Of a stretch of 64,000 bases of DNA, positions 43,818 through 53,716 are shown in pieces. The stretch comes from Sphingopyxis sp. LC81 (GTDB lineage: Bacteria > Pseudomonadota > Alphaproteobacteria > Sphingomonadales > Sphingomonadaceae). How positions within the stretch are numbered: position 1 is the first letter of the stretch; the number at the start of each line of letters is the position of its first letter. Made by a program: the position numbers and the translations under genes. Under the pieces are notes generated by a model that was given only the letters and a program-made list of their open reading frames with translations, ran no database searches and had not been told where the DNA came from. Location: the NCBI RefSeq assembly GCF_000756375.1, contig NZ_JNFD01000011.1:186001-250000 (forward strand). The letters run 5' to 3'.

Positions 43818-43849
43818 AAAGGCCGGGGCGGCGACGCCCCGGCCTTTTT
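43818..43849 (+). terminator. Terminator between the M2 peptidase and arsR
   Basis: A perfect 13-bp stem (43818-43830 with 43835-43847), GCGA loop and T5 (43845-43849). The T-tract reaches into the convergent arsR stop codon. AAA on the other side gives a weaker signal for arsR transcripts. Confidence 0.9.
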
Positions 43850-44175
43850 CATTGCGCCTCGACCGACCGTTTGAAGCGGGCGAGCCGCGCGCTCGCGGCG
43901 GCGGCGTGCGGGCCGATCCAGCGGTCGTGGATGTCCTGGATCGGCACCGCGTTGAGGTGGTTCCAGCGCTCGCGGCCGCGGCGCTCGGCGATCACGAGGC
44001 CGGCGTCCTCGAGCACCTTCAGATGTTGCATCACCGTGCAGCGGTCGATGTCGGCAAAATGGGCGCACAGCGCGCCGGTGGTCAGCGGCTGGTCCTTCAG
44101 ATCGTCGAGAATCTGGCGCCGGATCGGCGAGGCGAGCGCCTTGAAGGTCGCGTCGAACTGGTCGTGGATTGACAT
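43849..44175 (-). CDS. ArsR family transcriptional regulator
   Basis: A 108-aa winged-helix repressor. The HTH is in QPLTTGALCAHFADIDRCTVMQHLKVLEDAGLV (residues 29-61). The Cys pair CAHFADIDRC could bind metal but is not the ArsR/SmtB CVC motif. This subgroup, paired with a divergent SRPBCC (AHSA1-like) gene, is common and usually not metal-responsive. A palindrome overlaps its start codon. Confidence 0.9.
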   Translation of the reverse strand: MSIHDQFDATFKALASPIRRQILDDLKDQPLTTGALCAHFADIDRCTVMQHLKVLEDAGLVIAERRGRERWNHLNAVPIQDIHDRWIGPHAAAASARLARFKRSVEAQ

Positions 44176-44193
44176 GTTATAGTTTTATAACAT
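44174..44193. promoter_or_regulatory. Palindrome in the arsR/SRPBCC divergent gap
   Basis: ATGTTATA-GTTT-TATAACAT: 8-bp perfect arms around 4 nt. The left arm includes the first two bases read from the arsR start codon, so a bound repressor would block arsR directly and the divergent gene as well. A good ArsR dimer site. Confidence 0.65.
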
Positions 44194-44224
44194 AAAAGGA
44201 TGCGACTCAAGCGGAGAATGGATC

Positions 44225-44707
44225 ATGGAACTGAAATTCAGGGTCGCGGCGCGGATCGCGAAACCGGTGGCCGAAGTGTTCGAGGCGGTCGCCGATCCGA
44301 AGACATTGTCCGAATATTTCACCACCGGCGGCGCCGACGGCCGGCTCGAGACCGGCGCGACGGTGACGTGGGATTTCGCCGATTTCCCCGGCGCCTTTCC
44401 GGTCTATGTGACCGAAGTGGTGAATGACGAGAAGATCGTCCTCGAATGGCAGGCGAGCGAAGGCGAGCCTCACAATGTCGAGGGCGCCGAGCAGAAGGAC
44501 AGCGATTATCGCACCAAGGTGACGATGAGTTTCAAGGGACTCGACGACGGACGCACTTTGGTCGAGATCGCCGAGGAAGGCTGGCGCGAGAATCAGGGCG
44601 CGCTCAGCGCCTCCTACGGCAATTGCCAGGGCTGGGCACAGATGCTCTGCGCGCTCAAGGCATGGCTGGAGCACGGCATCAATTTGCGCGAGGGCATGTA
44701 CGTATAG
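44225..44707 (+). CDS. SRPBCC/AHSA1-like protein
   Basis: A 160-aa START-like protein. It opens MELKFRVAARIAKPVAEVFEAVADPKTLSEYFTT (residues 1-34), the AHSA1 pattern, and ends with a helix through CQGWAQMLCALKAWLEHGI. These bind hydrophobic ligands. The link with a divergent ArsR regulator suggests control by that repressor. GGAGA ribosome site before the ATG. Function beyond fold is unknown. Confidence 0.88.
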   Translation: MELKFRVAARIAKPVAEVFEAVADPKTLSEYFTTGGADGRLETGATVTWDFADFPGAFPVYVTEVVNDEKIVLEWQASEGEPHNVEGAEQKDSDYRTKVTMSFKGLDDGRTLVEIAEEGWRENQGALSASYGNCQGWAQMLCALKAWLEHGINLREGMYV

Positions 44708-44722
44708 CGGCCGGCTGCCGGC

Positions 44723-46204
44723 TTAGCGGAACGGCGGCTCGTTGAACGCACGCAGCTTGCGGCTGTGGAGCTTGGCGCCCTCGTCGCGCATCGTCTCGCA
44801 CGCACGGATGCCGATCTGGAGGTGCGCGGCGATCGCTTCCTCATAGAAGCGGTTCGCCTGTCCGGGCAGCTTGAGTTCGCCGTGGAGCGGCTTGTCGCTG
44901 ACGCAGAGCAAAGTCCCGTACGGCACGCGGAAACGATAGCCCTGCGCGGCGATCGTTGCCGATTCCATGTCGATGCCGATCGCACGCGACTGCGAGAAAC
45001 GCAGCGCGCTGTCGGTGTAGCGCAGCTCCCAGTTGCGGTCGTCGGTGGTGACGACGGTGCCGGTGCGCATGCGTTTCTTGAGGTCGGCGCCGGTGGCGCC
45101 GGACACCGCTTCGGCGGCGGTCGCGAGCGCGACCTGCACTTCGGCGATCGGCGGGATCGGGATGGCGACCGGCAGCACCGCGTCGAGGATATGATCGTCG
45201 CGGAGGTACGCGTGCGCGAGCACATAGTCGCCGATGCGCTGGCTGGGGCGCAGACCGCCGCAATGGCCGATCATCAGCCACGCCTCGGGGCGGAGCACCG
45301 CGAGATGGTCGCAGATCGTCTTCGCGTTCGACGGGCCGACGCCGATGTTGACGAGCGTGATGCCGCCGCCGTCGGGCGCAATCAGGTGATAGGCGGGCAT
45401 CTGGTGCCGCCGCCAGGCGCTGTCGGCGACGAGCGCGCTCGCGTTGACCCCCGGCTGATCGACATAAAGGCCAGCGGCACCCGCGAGCGCGGTGTAGCGG
45501 CCTTGTCCGACCTGCGCGCCCGCCCAGGCGACGAATTCGTCGACATAGCGGTGATAGTTGGTGAACAGGATATAGCGCTGGAAATGCTCGGGAGCGGTGC
45601 CGGTATAGTGGCGGAGGCGCGCGAGCGAAAAGTCGGTGCGCAGCGCGTCGAACAGCGCGAGCGGCTGCGATGCGGCCGGGTCCTGGCCAAAGAGGCCGTC
45701 CGCGAGTTCGTCGCCGATGTCGGCCAATTCGGTGGTCGGGAAGTGGCGCGCGAGTTCGAGCGGTGTGACCCCGCCCATATCCGACCCGTCGCTCGCGTCG
45801 AGCACATAGGGGAAGGGGATCTGCTGCCCGGTGCGCGTGACTTCGAGCGTGATGTCATAGTGGCGCGCGAGGAGCATGAGCTGTTCGCGGAGGTAATCGG
45901 CGAAAAGGTCGGGGCGGGTCACGGTGGTGACGAACTCGCCCGCGCGTTCGAAGCGGCCGAAGGAGAGATTATGCCCCTTCTGTCCCTCGCGCTGTTCGCC
46001 GGTGGTGACGAGCCGGATCGCCGGATAGTCGAACAGCCCCGTCGCAGCGGCGTCTGCCGGCGGCAGCGTGCGATCGCGGACATAGGCGGCGATGGCCGAT
46101 TTGAGATTGGAGACCGACGTGCGGAACGCGGTTTGAAGTTCGGCGATGATCTCGTCGACGAGCGCGGTGGGGTCGGTGGTTTCTTGCGATGAATTGGATG
46201 TCAT
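44723..46204 (-). CDS. amn: AMP nucleosidase
   Basis: A 493-aa enzyme splitting AMP into adenine and ribose 5-phosphate, controlling the AMP pool. The N-terminal regulatory domain (about 1-180) is followed by a nucleoside-phosphorylase-like catalytic domain with LVNIGVGPSNAKTICDHLAVLRP, MIGHCGGLR and GIDMESATIAAQGYRFRVPYGTLLCVSD (C-terminal third). Length matches E. coli Amn. The ATG at 46204 begins MTSNSSQETTD. The frame runs on to 46504, but that part overlaps the peroxiredoxin gene. Confidence 0.94.
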   Translation of the reverse strand: MTSNSSQETTDPTALVDEIIAELQTAFRTSVSNLKSAIAAYVRDRTLPPADAAATGLFDYPAIRLVTTGEQREGQKGHNLSFGRFERAGEFVTTVTRPDLFADYLREQLMLLARHYDITLEVTRTGQQIPFPYVLDASDGSDMGGVTPLELARHFPTTELADIGDELADGLFGQDPAASQPLALFDALRTDFSLARLRHYTGTAPEHFQRYILFTNYHRYVDEFVAWAGAQVGQGRYTALAGAAGLYVDQPGVNASALVADSAWRRHQMPAYHLIAPDGGGITLVNIGVGPSNAKTICDHLAVLRPEAWLMIGHCGGLRPSQRIGDYVLAHAYLRDDHILDAVLPVAIPIPPIAEVQVALATAAEAVSGATGADLKKRMRTGTVVTTDDRNWELRYTDSALRFSQSRAIGIDMESATIAAQGYRFRVPYGTLLCVSDKPLHGELKLPGQANRFYEEAIAAHLQIGIRACETMRDEGAKLHSRKLRAFNEPPFR

Positions 46205-46235
46205 CGCGTCGCTGTTGCATGAAAATGTGACAAAA

Positions 46236-46268
46236 GGGAAGGGGGCAGCCCGATGGCTGCCCCTTCCC
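46236..46268 (-). terminator. Peroxiredoxin gene terminator
   Basis: A 14-bp stem with one bulged base (46236-46250 with 46255-46268) and a CGAT loop. The minus-strand U-tract comes from plus-strand AAAA at 46232-46235. It separates the peroxiredoxin gene from amn. Confidence 0.85.
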
Positions 46269-46275
46269 GGATTGC

Positions 46276-46758
46276 TTATAGCTGTTCGAGCATATGGTCG
46301 GCGCTCGACACCTTGAATTCGCCGGGGGCTTCGACGTTGAGCTGTTCGACGACGCCGTCGTTGACGATCATCGAGAAACGCTGGCCGCGCTTGCCCATGC
46401 CGAACGCCTTGCCGTCCATGGTGAGGCCCACGGCTTCGGCGAAATCGCCATTGCCGTCGGCGAGCATCGTCACCGCGGAACCGGCATTCGCATTCTTGCC
46501 CCACGCGCCCATCACGAAGGCGTCGTTGACCGCGGTGCAGACGATTTCGTCGACGCCCTTGGCTTTCAGTTCCTCGGCCTTGTCGACGAAACCGGGCAGG
46601 TGCTTGGCCGAACAGGTCGGGGTGAAGGCGCCGGGGACCGAGAAGAGCGCGACCTTGCGGCCCTTGAAATAATCGGCGGTGCTGACCTGTTCGGGGCCGT
46701 TTTCGGTGACCTTTACGAAGGTGGCGTCGGGCAGCTTGTCTCCGGTCTGGATCGTCAT
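46276..46758 (-). CDS. Peroxiredoxin (Prx5 type)
   Basis: A 160-aa thiol peroxidase of the atypical Prx5/AhpE-like group reducing hydrogen peroxide and organic peroxides. Peroxidatic Cys49 lies in PGAFTPTCS; no clear resolving Cys follows apart from one near VCTAVND. ATG 46758 has GAAAGG at suitable spacing. ATG 46767 is directly against that site and less likely. The hybrid glutaredoxin domain is absent. Confidence 0.93.
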   Translation of the reverse strand: MTIQTGDKLPDATFVKVTENGPEQVSTADYFKGRKVALFSVPGAFTPTCSAKHLPGFVDKAEELKAKGVDEIVCTAVNDAFVMGAWGKNANAGSAVTMLADGNGDFAEAVGLTMDGKAFGMGKRGQRFSMIVNDGVVEQLNVEAPGEFKVSSADHMLEQL

Positions 46759-46888
46759 GGTCGGCATCCTTTCATTGAGGGGATTTGGTGGTGTGACATT
46801 GGGTGAGCCGGTCGCCAAGTCAAGCGCGCCCGGGACCCGTTGTTCGAAAAGCTGGACCGCGCCGCCGCGACGCGGCATGATGGCGCCC

Positions 46889-47452
46889 ATGAGCACAGAC
46901 CCCACCTGGTTCACCGGCCAGCTGCTGCTCGCGCTGCCGGGCATCGGCGATCCCCGTTTCGAACATTCGGTGATCGCGATGATCAGCCATGACGAAGAGG
47001 GCGCGATGGGGATCGGGATCGACGATCCGATCGACGGGATGACCGTCGGCGCGGTGCTCGACCAGCTCGAAATTGCGCACGACGTGCCGCTCGACCAACC
47101 CGTTTTTCTGGGCGGACCGGTCGAGCCGTCGCGCGGTTTTGTCCTCCACAGCCTCGACTGGGGCGGGCAGGAGGCGGTGCAAGTCGGCGATCGCTGGATG
47201 GTGTCGAGCTCGCACGATATCCTGCGCGCGATCGGCGAGGGGCGCGGCCCGTCGCGCTGGCTGGTCGCGCTCGGTTATGCGGGCTGGTCGCCCGGGCAGC
47301 TCGAGGGCGAAATGGTTCGCCACGGCTGGCACGTCACGCCGGGCAGCGACGGCCTGTTGTTCGAAACGCCGCCCGCCGAACGATGGCAGGCGGCGTTTGC
47401 CGAAGCGGGAGTGGACGCCCGCTTGCTGACTACCGAAGGCGGCGAGGCTTAG
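46889..47452 (+). CDS. YqgE/AlgH family protein
   Basis: A 187-aa UPF0301 protein. Landmarks: TGQLLLALPGIGDPRFEHSV at residues 8-27, FLGGPVEPSRGFVLHS, and ALGYAGWSPGQLEGEM. The family is widespread, and no biochemical role is firmly known. ATG 46889 matches the usual MSTDP-like start; ATGs at 46877 and 46880 are alternatives. It is convergent with the following exported protein gene (4-nt overlap of the ends). Confidence 0.92.
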   Translation: MSTDPTWFTGQLLLALPGIGDPRFEHSVIAMISHDEEGAMGIGIDDPIDGMTVGAVLDQLEIAHDVPLDQPVFLGGPVEPSRGFVLHSLDWGGQEAVQVGDRWMVSSSHDILRAIGEGRGPSRWLVALGYAGWSPGQLEGEMVRHGWHVTPGSDGLLFETPPAERWQAAFAEAGVDARLLTTEGGEA

Positions 47453-47847
47453 CGCGCGAGCGCGAGCAGCGGACGACCGGTGTCGAGATTGGCGCGCGCG
47501 GTGCGCGCGGCCCAGCGCGAATCGACATAGCGGCCGTCGGCAAGTTCGAGATCGTAGCGGATCGGGCTGCCGATCGCGTTGTCGTAGGCGGCGGCGGCTT
47601 CGGCGGTGCGACCCAGACGAGCGTAAGCGGTGCCAAGATTGATCAGTCGCGACGGATCGCGCGCGTCGAGACCGGTGTCGCCGGTCAGCTTTTCGACCGC
47701 GGCGTGGTTTTCACCGGCCTTGAGCTCGGCATAAGCGACCGGAAGAACCTCCGAATCGGCCTGCGGCGCGGTCACGACGACGATCGATTGCGCCGCCGCG
47801 GGGCTCGCGAAAGCCAGTGCGAAGAGCGGCAGCAGAATTTTTTTCAT
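47449..47847 (-). CDS. Small exported protein with TPR-like repeat
   Basis: A 132-aa protein with a signal peptide (residues 1-19, PAAA cleavage region). It has one TPR-like repeat (RLINLGTAYARLGRTAEAAAAYDNAI, given at residues 67-92) and a short basic end. Likely periplasmic, binding a partner protein. Upstream are three TTGTCACAA motifs, a pattern shared with the TonB receptor gene at 3.5 kb. No family name is certain. Confidence 0.75.
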   Translation of the reverse strand: MKKILLPLFALAFASPAAAQSIVVVTAPQADSEVLPVAYAELKAGENHAAVEKLTGDTGLDARDPSRLINLGTAYARLGRTAEAAAAYDNAIGSPIRYDLELADGRYVDSRWAARTARANLDTGRPLLALAR

Positions 47848-47929
47848 CTTTCGTATCTCCCCGAAAACTTTCGCCGATTTTCTCGCGCGCCGGACAAAAA
47901 GTCAATATTTTCGGGGGTTTGTAACACAG

Positions 47930-48039
47930 TTGTCACAATAGCGGATTAGGCTGAACGCAAGACGCATTATAAGTCAGGATTTTCAGAATCTTGGCGATCT
48001 CGACTCGTTGTCACAAAATCGTGGCCGCGATTGTCACAA
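47930..48039. promoter_or_regulatory. Three TTGTCACAA motifs
   Basis: TTGTCACAA occurs at 47930-47938, 48008-48016 and 48031-48039, all in the same orientation, in the gap between the exported protein gene and ahcY. A related TTTGTAACAC lies at 47918-47927. The 8-mer core also occurs twice upstream of the TonB receptor. A shared regulator is possible. Confidence 0.45.
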
Positions 48040-48131
48040 TTGCGTCCGCTAAAAATTATTTTCGTGAGGCCGGTGCTTTTGCGCCGCCGATTCGTGCGTC
48101 CGGCATCCGGGCGGGCGGTGTCGATATTGCG

Positions 48132-48151
48132 ATATAAAGAAAAGTTTATAT
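48132..48151. promoter_or_regulatory. AT-rich inverted repeat upstream of ahcY
   Basis: ATATAAA (48132-48138) and TTTATAT (48145-48151) are perfect 7-bp arms with a 6-nt loop, about 100 nt before the ahcY start. It could be an operator or part of the promoter. No further evidence. Confidence 0.35.
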
Positions 48152-48250
48152 TTGATCGGCGGCGGCGTTTCGGCTAGGGCGCCGGGCATAATTACCTGAC
48201 TTTTCGTGGCCGCTCGCCTGCGGCCGAACTCGCCTACAGGAGACTTAACC

Positions 48251-49666
<1,416 letters not shown>

Positions 49667-49687
49667 TTTCTTCGCCTGACGGCGAAG

Positions 49688-49769
49688 GCGGCACCGGCCC
49701 GCTCCCCCACCCGGCCTCCCTAACATAGTATCCTATGGGAGGCCGGGTGGGGGAGCGGGCCGGTGCCGC
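49688..49769. repeat. 33-bp perfect inverted repeat downstream of ahcY
   Basis: Arms 49688-49720 and 49737-49769 are complementary at all 33 positions, with a 16-nt loop. It is GC-rich, 21 nt past the ahcY stop, and could stop transcription but has no directly attached U-tract. The outer part, GGCACCGGCCCGCTCCC, matches the hairpin after the psp cluster (2851-2867), so it belongs to a repeat family. Confidence 0.85.
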
Positions 49770-49935
49770 GATGTTTTCGCATCGCGGAAACGATCAATAA
49801 ACTGTGGACGGCGCGCCCATCGGACGATGCGGCGCGCCGATCCGTAATGACATGCGATTGAAACATGACTCTATCGCCTTTAGGGCTGGCGATCATGCGC
49901 GCGGGACATCCGGACAAGCGAGGACATAAGACGGG

Positions 49936-52299
49936 ATGAGCGGATCGCTTTCCCCGGCCTTTTTGTTCGCCCTCGGTCTGTTCGCCGCGCTCTGGCTGCT
50001 CGCCGGATTGTGGGCGACCGTGCGCGGGATCGCGATGCAACGGCGCGCGGCGTTCGTTGCGGGGCAGGCCGAACGGCTCGCGAGCCTGGTCGAAGCGTCA
50101 CCCCAATTGCCCGTGATCGTCCGCGCCGACTGGCGGATCGAAGCGAGCGAGCGGCTCGGCCGCTGGCTGGGGCTCGAACGCGGGCCGCGCAACTTCGACG
50201 AACTGCGCGGGCTGGGCAGCGGGCTCGACGCGGCGGGCCATGATGCGCTGCGGCAGGCGATCCTCGGCGCGCAGCGCGGCGCGAAACCCTTTACACTGAG
50301 CCTCAAGCCCGAAGGCGGCGACCGGGCGATCATCATCCACGGTGCCGCGGCGCCGAACGCGGTCGGCGGGACGGGCGGGGTACTGCTCTGGCTGAGCGAC
50401 GCGACCGACGGACAGCGGGCGCTGGCGCACGCGCGCAGCGAGCGCGACGAGGCGATGGCGGCGTTCGAAGCCTTGTCGGGGCTGATCGAGGCGGCGCCCT
50501 TCCCGATGTGGTTCCGCGACACCGATCTCCATCTCGCGCTCGTCAACACCGCCTATGTCCGCGCGGTCGAGGCGAAGAGCGCTGTCGCGGTGATCGATGG
50601 CGCGGTCGAATTGTGCGAAACCGTTGCCGGCGTAAGCGCCGCCGAAGCCGCCGACGAAGCGCGCATCGCGGGATCGGCGCAGGTCCGCACGATTCCGGTC
50701 ACGATCGAGGGTGAGCGCCGCATCATGCGCGTCGTCGACGTGCCGCTGGCGCCGCAAGGCGGCCGCGTGATCGGGATCGCGGGCTATGCGATCGACATCC
50801 AGGAACTCGAAACCGAGCGCGGCGCGCACCGCCGTTTCGTCGACACCCAGCGCGAGCTGCTCGACCGGTTGTCGGCGGCGGTGGCGCAATTCGGCCCCGA
50901 TCAGGGCCTCAATTTCGCCAATCTGCCGTTCCGCCGCCTGTTCGGTATCGAGTCCGACGATGTCGCCGAGGCACTGCCGTTCGCGCGGCTGCTCGACGCC
51001 TGGCGCGAACGCGGGCGGACGCCCGAGGTGCGCAACTATCCCGAATGGCGGCAGGTCCATGTCGACTGGTTCGCGCAGCCGGGGGCGAGCGAAGAGGATT
51101 GGCTGCTGCGCGACGGCACGCACCTCCATGTCGTCGCGCAGCCGACCCCCGATGGCGGGCTGCTGCTGATCGCCGAGGACAAGACCGAGCAGGTGCAGCT
51201 TGCGGGCGCGCGCGACACGCTGCTGCGCGTGCGCACCGCGACCTTCGATAATCTGTTCGAGGCGGTCGCGGTCTTCGCGCCCGACGGGCGGCTGCATCTG
51301 TGGAACCAGCGCTTCCGCCGCCTGTGGGGCATCGACGAGGGGACGCTCGCGGCGCACCCGCGCGTCGATGCGCTGATGGGCGGGCTGGCCGACCGCCTCG
51401 CCAAACCGAACCAGATCAGCATCGTGCAGGAAGTGATCCGCGCCGCGACATTGGAACGCCAGCAGCGCGTTGGCGAGGTCCGCTTCGCCGACGGGCGCCA
51501 TTTCGACTTCGCGTCGATCCCGCTGCCCGACGGCAATGCGCTGCTCATCATGCTCGACATCACCGCGAGCCGGAAGATGGAAGGCGCGCTGCGCGAGCGC
51601 AACGAGGCGCTCGAGGCCGCCGACAAGGCGAAGACCGCCTTCCTGTCGCGGATGAGCTATGAACTCCGCACGCCGCTCACCTCGATCGGCGGCTTTGGCG
51701 AGATGCTGCAGGCGGGTTATGCCGGCAAGCTCGGCGACCAGCAGCGCGTCTATATCGATGCGATCATGGATTCGGTCGCGGTGCTCTCCCGCCAGATCGA
51801 CAATGTTCTCGACCTCGCGCAGGGCGAGGCCGGGACGCTCGCGGTCGAGCGTGCGCCGGTCGATATCGGCGCGCTGCTCGAAGGCGCGCTCGCCAAGGCC
51901 AAACCCTTTGCCGACGGTGAGAAGGTCGAACTGGTCGGAAATATTTCGGCGAACCTCGGCAGCATCGACGGCGACGCGCCGCGGTTGTCGCGCCTCGTCG
52001 CGGGACTGCTCGACAATGCGGTGCGTTTCACCGCACCGTCGCGGAAATCGGGCGCGCGTGTGCTGCTCCACGCCGATGGCGATGCGCGCGGCGTCGATAT
52101 CATCGTGTCGGATAATGGGCCGGGCATGCCCGAGGCGGCTGCTGCGGTCGCCAAGGGACAGCAGGCGGGGACAGCGACCGGCGGCATCGGCCTCGCGCTC
52201 GCGCGCCAGCTCGTCGCGGCGCATGGCGGGACGATGGAAGTGGTGAGCGAGCAGGGCCAGGGCACGCTCGTGCGGATCAGTCTGCCGCGCGGCGCATGA
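49936..52299 (+). CDS. divL: DivL-like PAS sensor pseudokinase
   Basis: A 787-aa protein: one N-terminal membrane helix (about residues 8-30), several PAS-like regions (about 80-560), a dimerisation domain and a HATPase domain with DNAVRF, DNGPGMPE and GGIGLALAR. The H-box reads MSYELRTPL, so the usual phospho-acceptor His is Tyr575. This is the hallmark of DivL, which in Caulobacter controls the CckA-ChpT-CtrA cell-cycle relay through DivK and does not act as an ordinary kinase. Length and PAS layout also match DivL. It overlaps tsaE by 4 nt and heads a long operon. Confidence 0.9.
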   Translation: MSGSLSPAFLFALGLFAALWLLAGLWATVRGIAMQRRAAFVAGQAERLASLVEASPQLPVIVRADWRIEASERLGRWLGLERGPRNFDELRGLGSGLDAAGHDALRQAILGAQRGAKPFTLSLKPEGGDRAIIIHGAAAPNAVGGTGGVLLWLSDATDGQRALAHARSERDEAMAAFEALSGLIEAAPFPMWFRDTDLHLALVNTAYVRAVEAKSAVAVIDGAVELCETVAGVSAAEAADEARIAGSAQVRTIPVTIEGERRIMRVVDVPLAPQGGRVIGIAGYAIDIQELETERGAHRRFVDTQRELLDRLSAAVAQFGPDQGLNFANLPFRRLFGIESDDVAEALPFARLLDAWRERGRTPEVRNYPEWRQVHVDWFAQPGASEEDWLLRDGTHLHVVAQPTPDGGLLLIAEDKTEQVQLAGARDTLLRVRTATFDNLFEAVAVFAPDGRLHLWNQRFRRLWGIDEGTLAAHPRVDALMGGLADRLAKPNQISIVQEVIRAATLERQQRVGEVRFADGRHFDFASIPLPDGNALLIMLDITASRKMEGALRERNEALEAADKAKTAFLSRMSYELRTPLTSIGGFGEMLQAGYAGKLGDQQRVYIDAIMDSVAVLSRQIDNVLDLAQGEAGTLAVERAPVDIGALLEGALAKAKPFADGEKVELVGNISANLGSIDGDAPRLSRLVAGLLDNAVRFTAPSRKSGARVLLHADGDARGVDIIVSDNGPGMPEAAAAVAKGQQAGTATGGIGLALARQLVAAHGGTMEVVSEQGQGTLVRISLPRGA

Positions 52300-52748
52300 C
52301 CGTTTTTACCTGCGACTATGGCCTGGACGATGCCGAGCGGATCGGCGCCGCGATCGGGGCGGCGCTGATCGCGGGCGACGTCGTGCTGCTGTCGGGCGAT
52401 CTCGGCGCGGGCAAGACGACGCTGGCGCGCGCGATGCTGAAGGCGCGCGGGCTCGCGGGCGAGGCGCCCAGCCCGACCTTCGCGATCGTCCAGCCCTACG
52501 CGCCGCCCGAGGTCGATCTGCCCATCGCGCACGTCGATCTCTATCGCATCGAAGACAGCGACGAGCTGATCGAGCTGGGTCTCGACGACTATCTCTATGA
52601 CGGCGCATTGCTCATCGAATGGCCCGAACGGCTGGGCGGCGAAGGCTGGCCGGACGCGCTGCTGCTCACGATTTCGGGTGAGGGCGACGCGCGCGTCTTG
52701 ACAGCGACAGTGCCGCCCGCTTGGGGAGCAAGATGGCCGCTCCGATGA
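52296..52748 (+). CDS. tsaE: tRNA threonylcarbamoyladenosine synthesis ATPase TsaE
   Basis: A 150-aa P-loop ATPase that resets the TsaBD complex making t6A37 on ANN-decoding tRNAs. Walker A GDLGAGKTT is at 34-42, and the typical SPTFAIVQPY and HVDLYRIED segments follow. It overlaps divL by 4 nt and the amgK reading frame at its 3' end. MtaB, which modifies t6A further, is encoded at 20.5 kb. Confidence 0.96.
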   Translation: MTVFTCDYGLDDAERIGAAIGAALIAGDVVLLSGDLGAGKTTLARAMLKARGLAGEAPSPTFAIVQPYAPPEVDLPIAHVDLYRIEDSDELIELGLDDYLYDGALLIEWPERLGGEGWPDALLLTISGEGDARVLTATVPPAWGARWPLR

Positions 52749-53716
52749 TTCCGCCCGCCCATGCCCCGGCGTTCCTTGCCGCGCATGGTTGGGGCGACGC
52801 CCAGATTTTGCCGCTCGCCGGCGACGCGTCTTTCCGCCGCTATTTCCGGATCGTCGACGGCGACCGGCAGGCGGTGCTGATGGACGCCCCGCCGCCGCAC
52901 GAGGACCCGCGGCCGTTCATCGCGGTTGCCGAATTCCTGTGCGAACAGGGGCTGACCGCGCCGACGATCCTCGCGCGCGATCTGGAACAGGGGCTGCTGC
53001 TGATCGACGATTTCGGCGACGTGCGGCTGCGCGAAACCGTCGACGAGGCGCCGCATACCGAAGCCGATTATTATGCTGGCGTCACCGACCTGCTCGTCCA
53101 CCTTCACGCGCGGCCGCCGATGGCCGGGCTGCCCGTGCACGGGTTCGATCAATGGCTCGATGAAGTGATGCTGTTCAGCGACTGGTATTGCCCGGCCTTC
53201 GACATCGAGGTCGACCGCGACGCGTTTCGCGCCGCGTGGGCCGAGGTGCTGACGCCGGTCGAACAGGACGGCCTGCCGCGCGTCACGGTGCTGCGCGACT
53301 ATCATGCCGAAAATATCATGCTGGTGCCCGGCAAGGACGGCATCGCGCATTATGGCCTGCTCGATTTTCAGGACGCGCTCGTCGGGCACCCGGCCTATGA
53401 CCTCGCCTCGGTGCTCGAAGATGCGCGGCGCGACGTCAGCCCGGCGGTCGAGGCCGCGATGCTTGCGCGCTATCAGGCGGAGACCGGGCGCGACATCGAG
53501 AACGCCTATTGGGCGCTCGCCGCGCAGCGCAACACGCGCATCCTCGGCGTCTTCGTCCGCCTGTGGAAGCGCGACAACAAGCCGCACTACAAGAGCTTCC
53601 AGCCGCGCATGTGGGGGCTGCTCGAACGCGATCTTTCGCATCCGGCGCTTGTCCCCGTTCGGCAATGGTTCGACGCCAATGTGCCGCCCTCGAAACGGGC
53701 GGAGATTTGGTTGTGA
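52733..53716 (+). CDS. amgK: N-acetylmuramate/N-acetylglucosamine anomeric kinase
   Basis: A 327-aa aminoglycoside-phosphotransferase-fold kinase. AmgK phosphorylates C1 of MurNAc and GlcNAc in peptidoglycan recycling. Landmarks: PLAGDASFRRYFRI, LLLIDDFGDVRLRE, the catalytic loop VLRDYHAENIML and metal-binding LLDFQDALVGHPAYDLAS. The assignment to AmgK rather than another APH-fold kinase rests on adjacency to murU, with overlapping ends. ATG 52733 has GGGGAG upstream. ATG 52745 overlaps the tsaE stop (ATGA) and is the alternative. Confidence 0.88.
   Translation: MAAPMIPPAHAPAFLAAHGWGDAQILPLAGDASFRRYFRIVDGDRQAVLMDAPPPHEDPRPFIAVAEFLCEQGLTAPTILARDLEQGLLLIDDFGDVRLRETVDEAPHTEADYYAGVTDLLVHLHARPPMAGLPVHGFDQWLDEVMLFSDWYCPAFDIEVDRDAFRAAWAEVLTPVEQDGLPRVTVLRDYHAENIMLVPGKDGIAHYGLLDFQDALVGHPAYDLASVLEDARRDVSPAVEAAMLARYQAETGRDIENAYWALAAQRNTRILGVFVRLWKRDNKPHYKSFQPRMWGLLERDLSHPALVPVRQWFDANVPPSKRAEIWL

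Larger units (their letters stand above)
47848..48250. other. 403-bp intergenic region upstream of ahcY
   Basis: No gene is seen. It holds the TTGTCACAA motifs (47930-48039), an AT-rich stretch with a small hairpin (48132-48151) and the ahcY ribosome site AGGAG (48237-48241). The divergent genes on both sides should have promoters here. I looked for SAH- and SAM-riboswitch cores near ahcY and did not find the expected conserved sequences. Confidence 0.6.

Noticed and set aside
48049-48250. Possible SAH or SAM riboswitch ahead of ahcY
   Set aside because: Known SAH-riboswitch conserved core sequences are not visible. Only an AT-rich 7-bp hairpin is present. A covariance-model search (Infernal against Rfam) would settle it.
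50098-52224. 708-codon minus-strand frame opposite divL
   Set aside because: Shadow of a protein with conserved kinase-like boxes; composition typical of antisense frames in GC-rich DNA.
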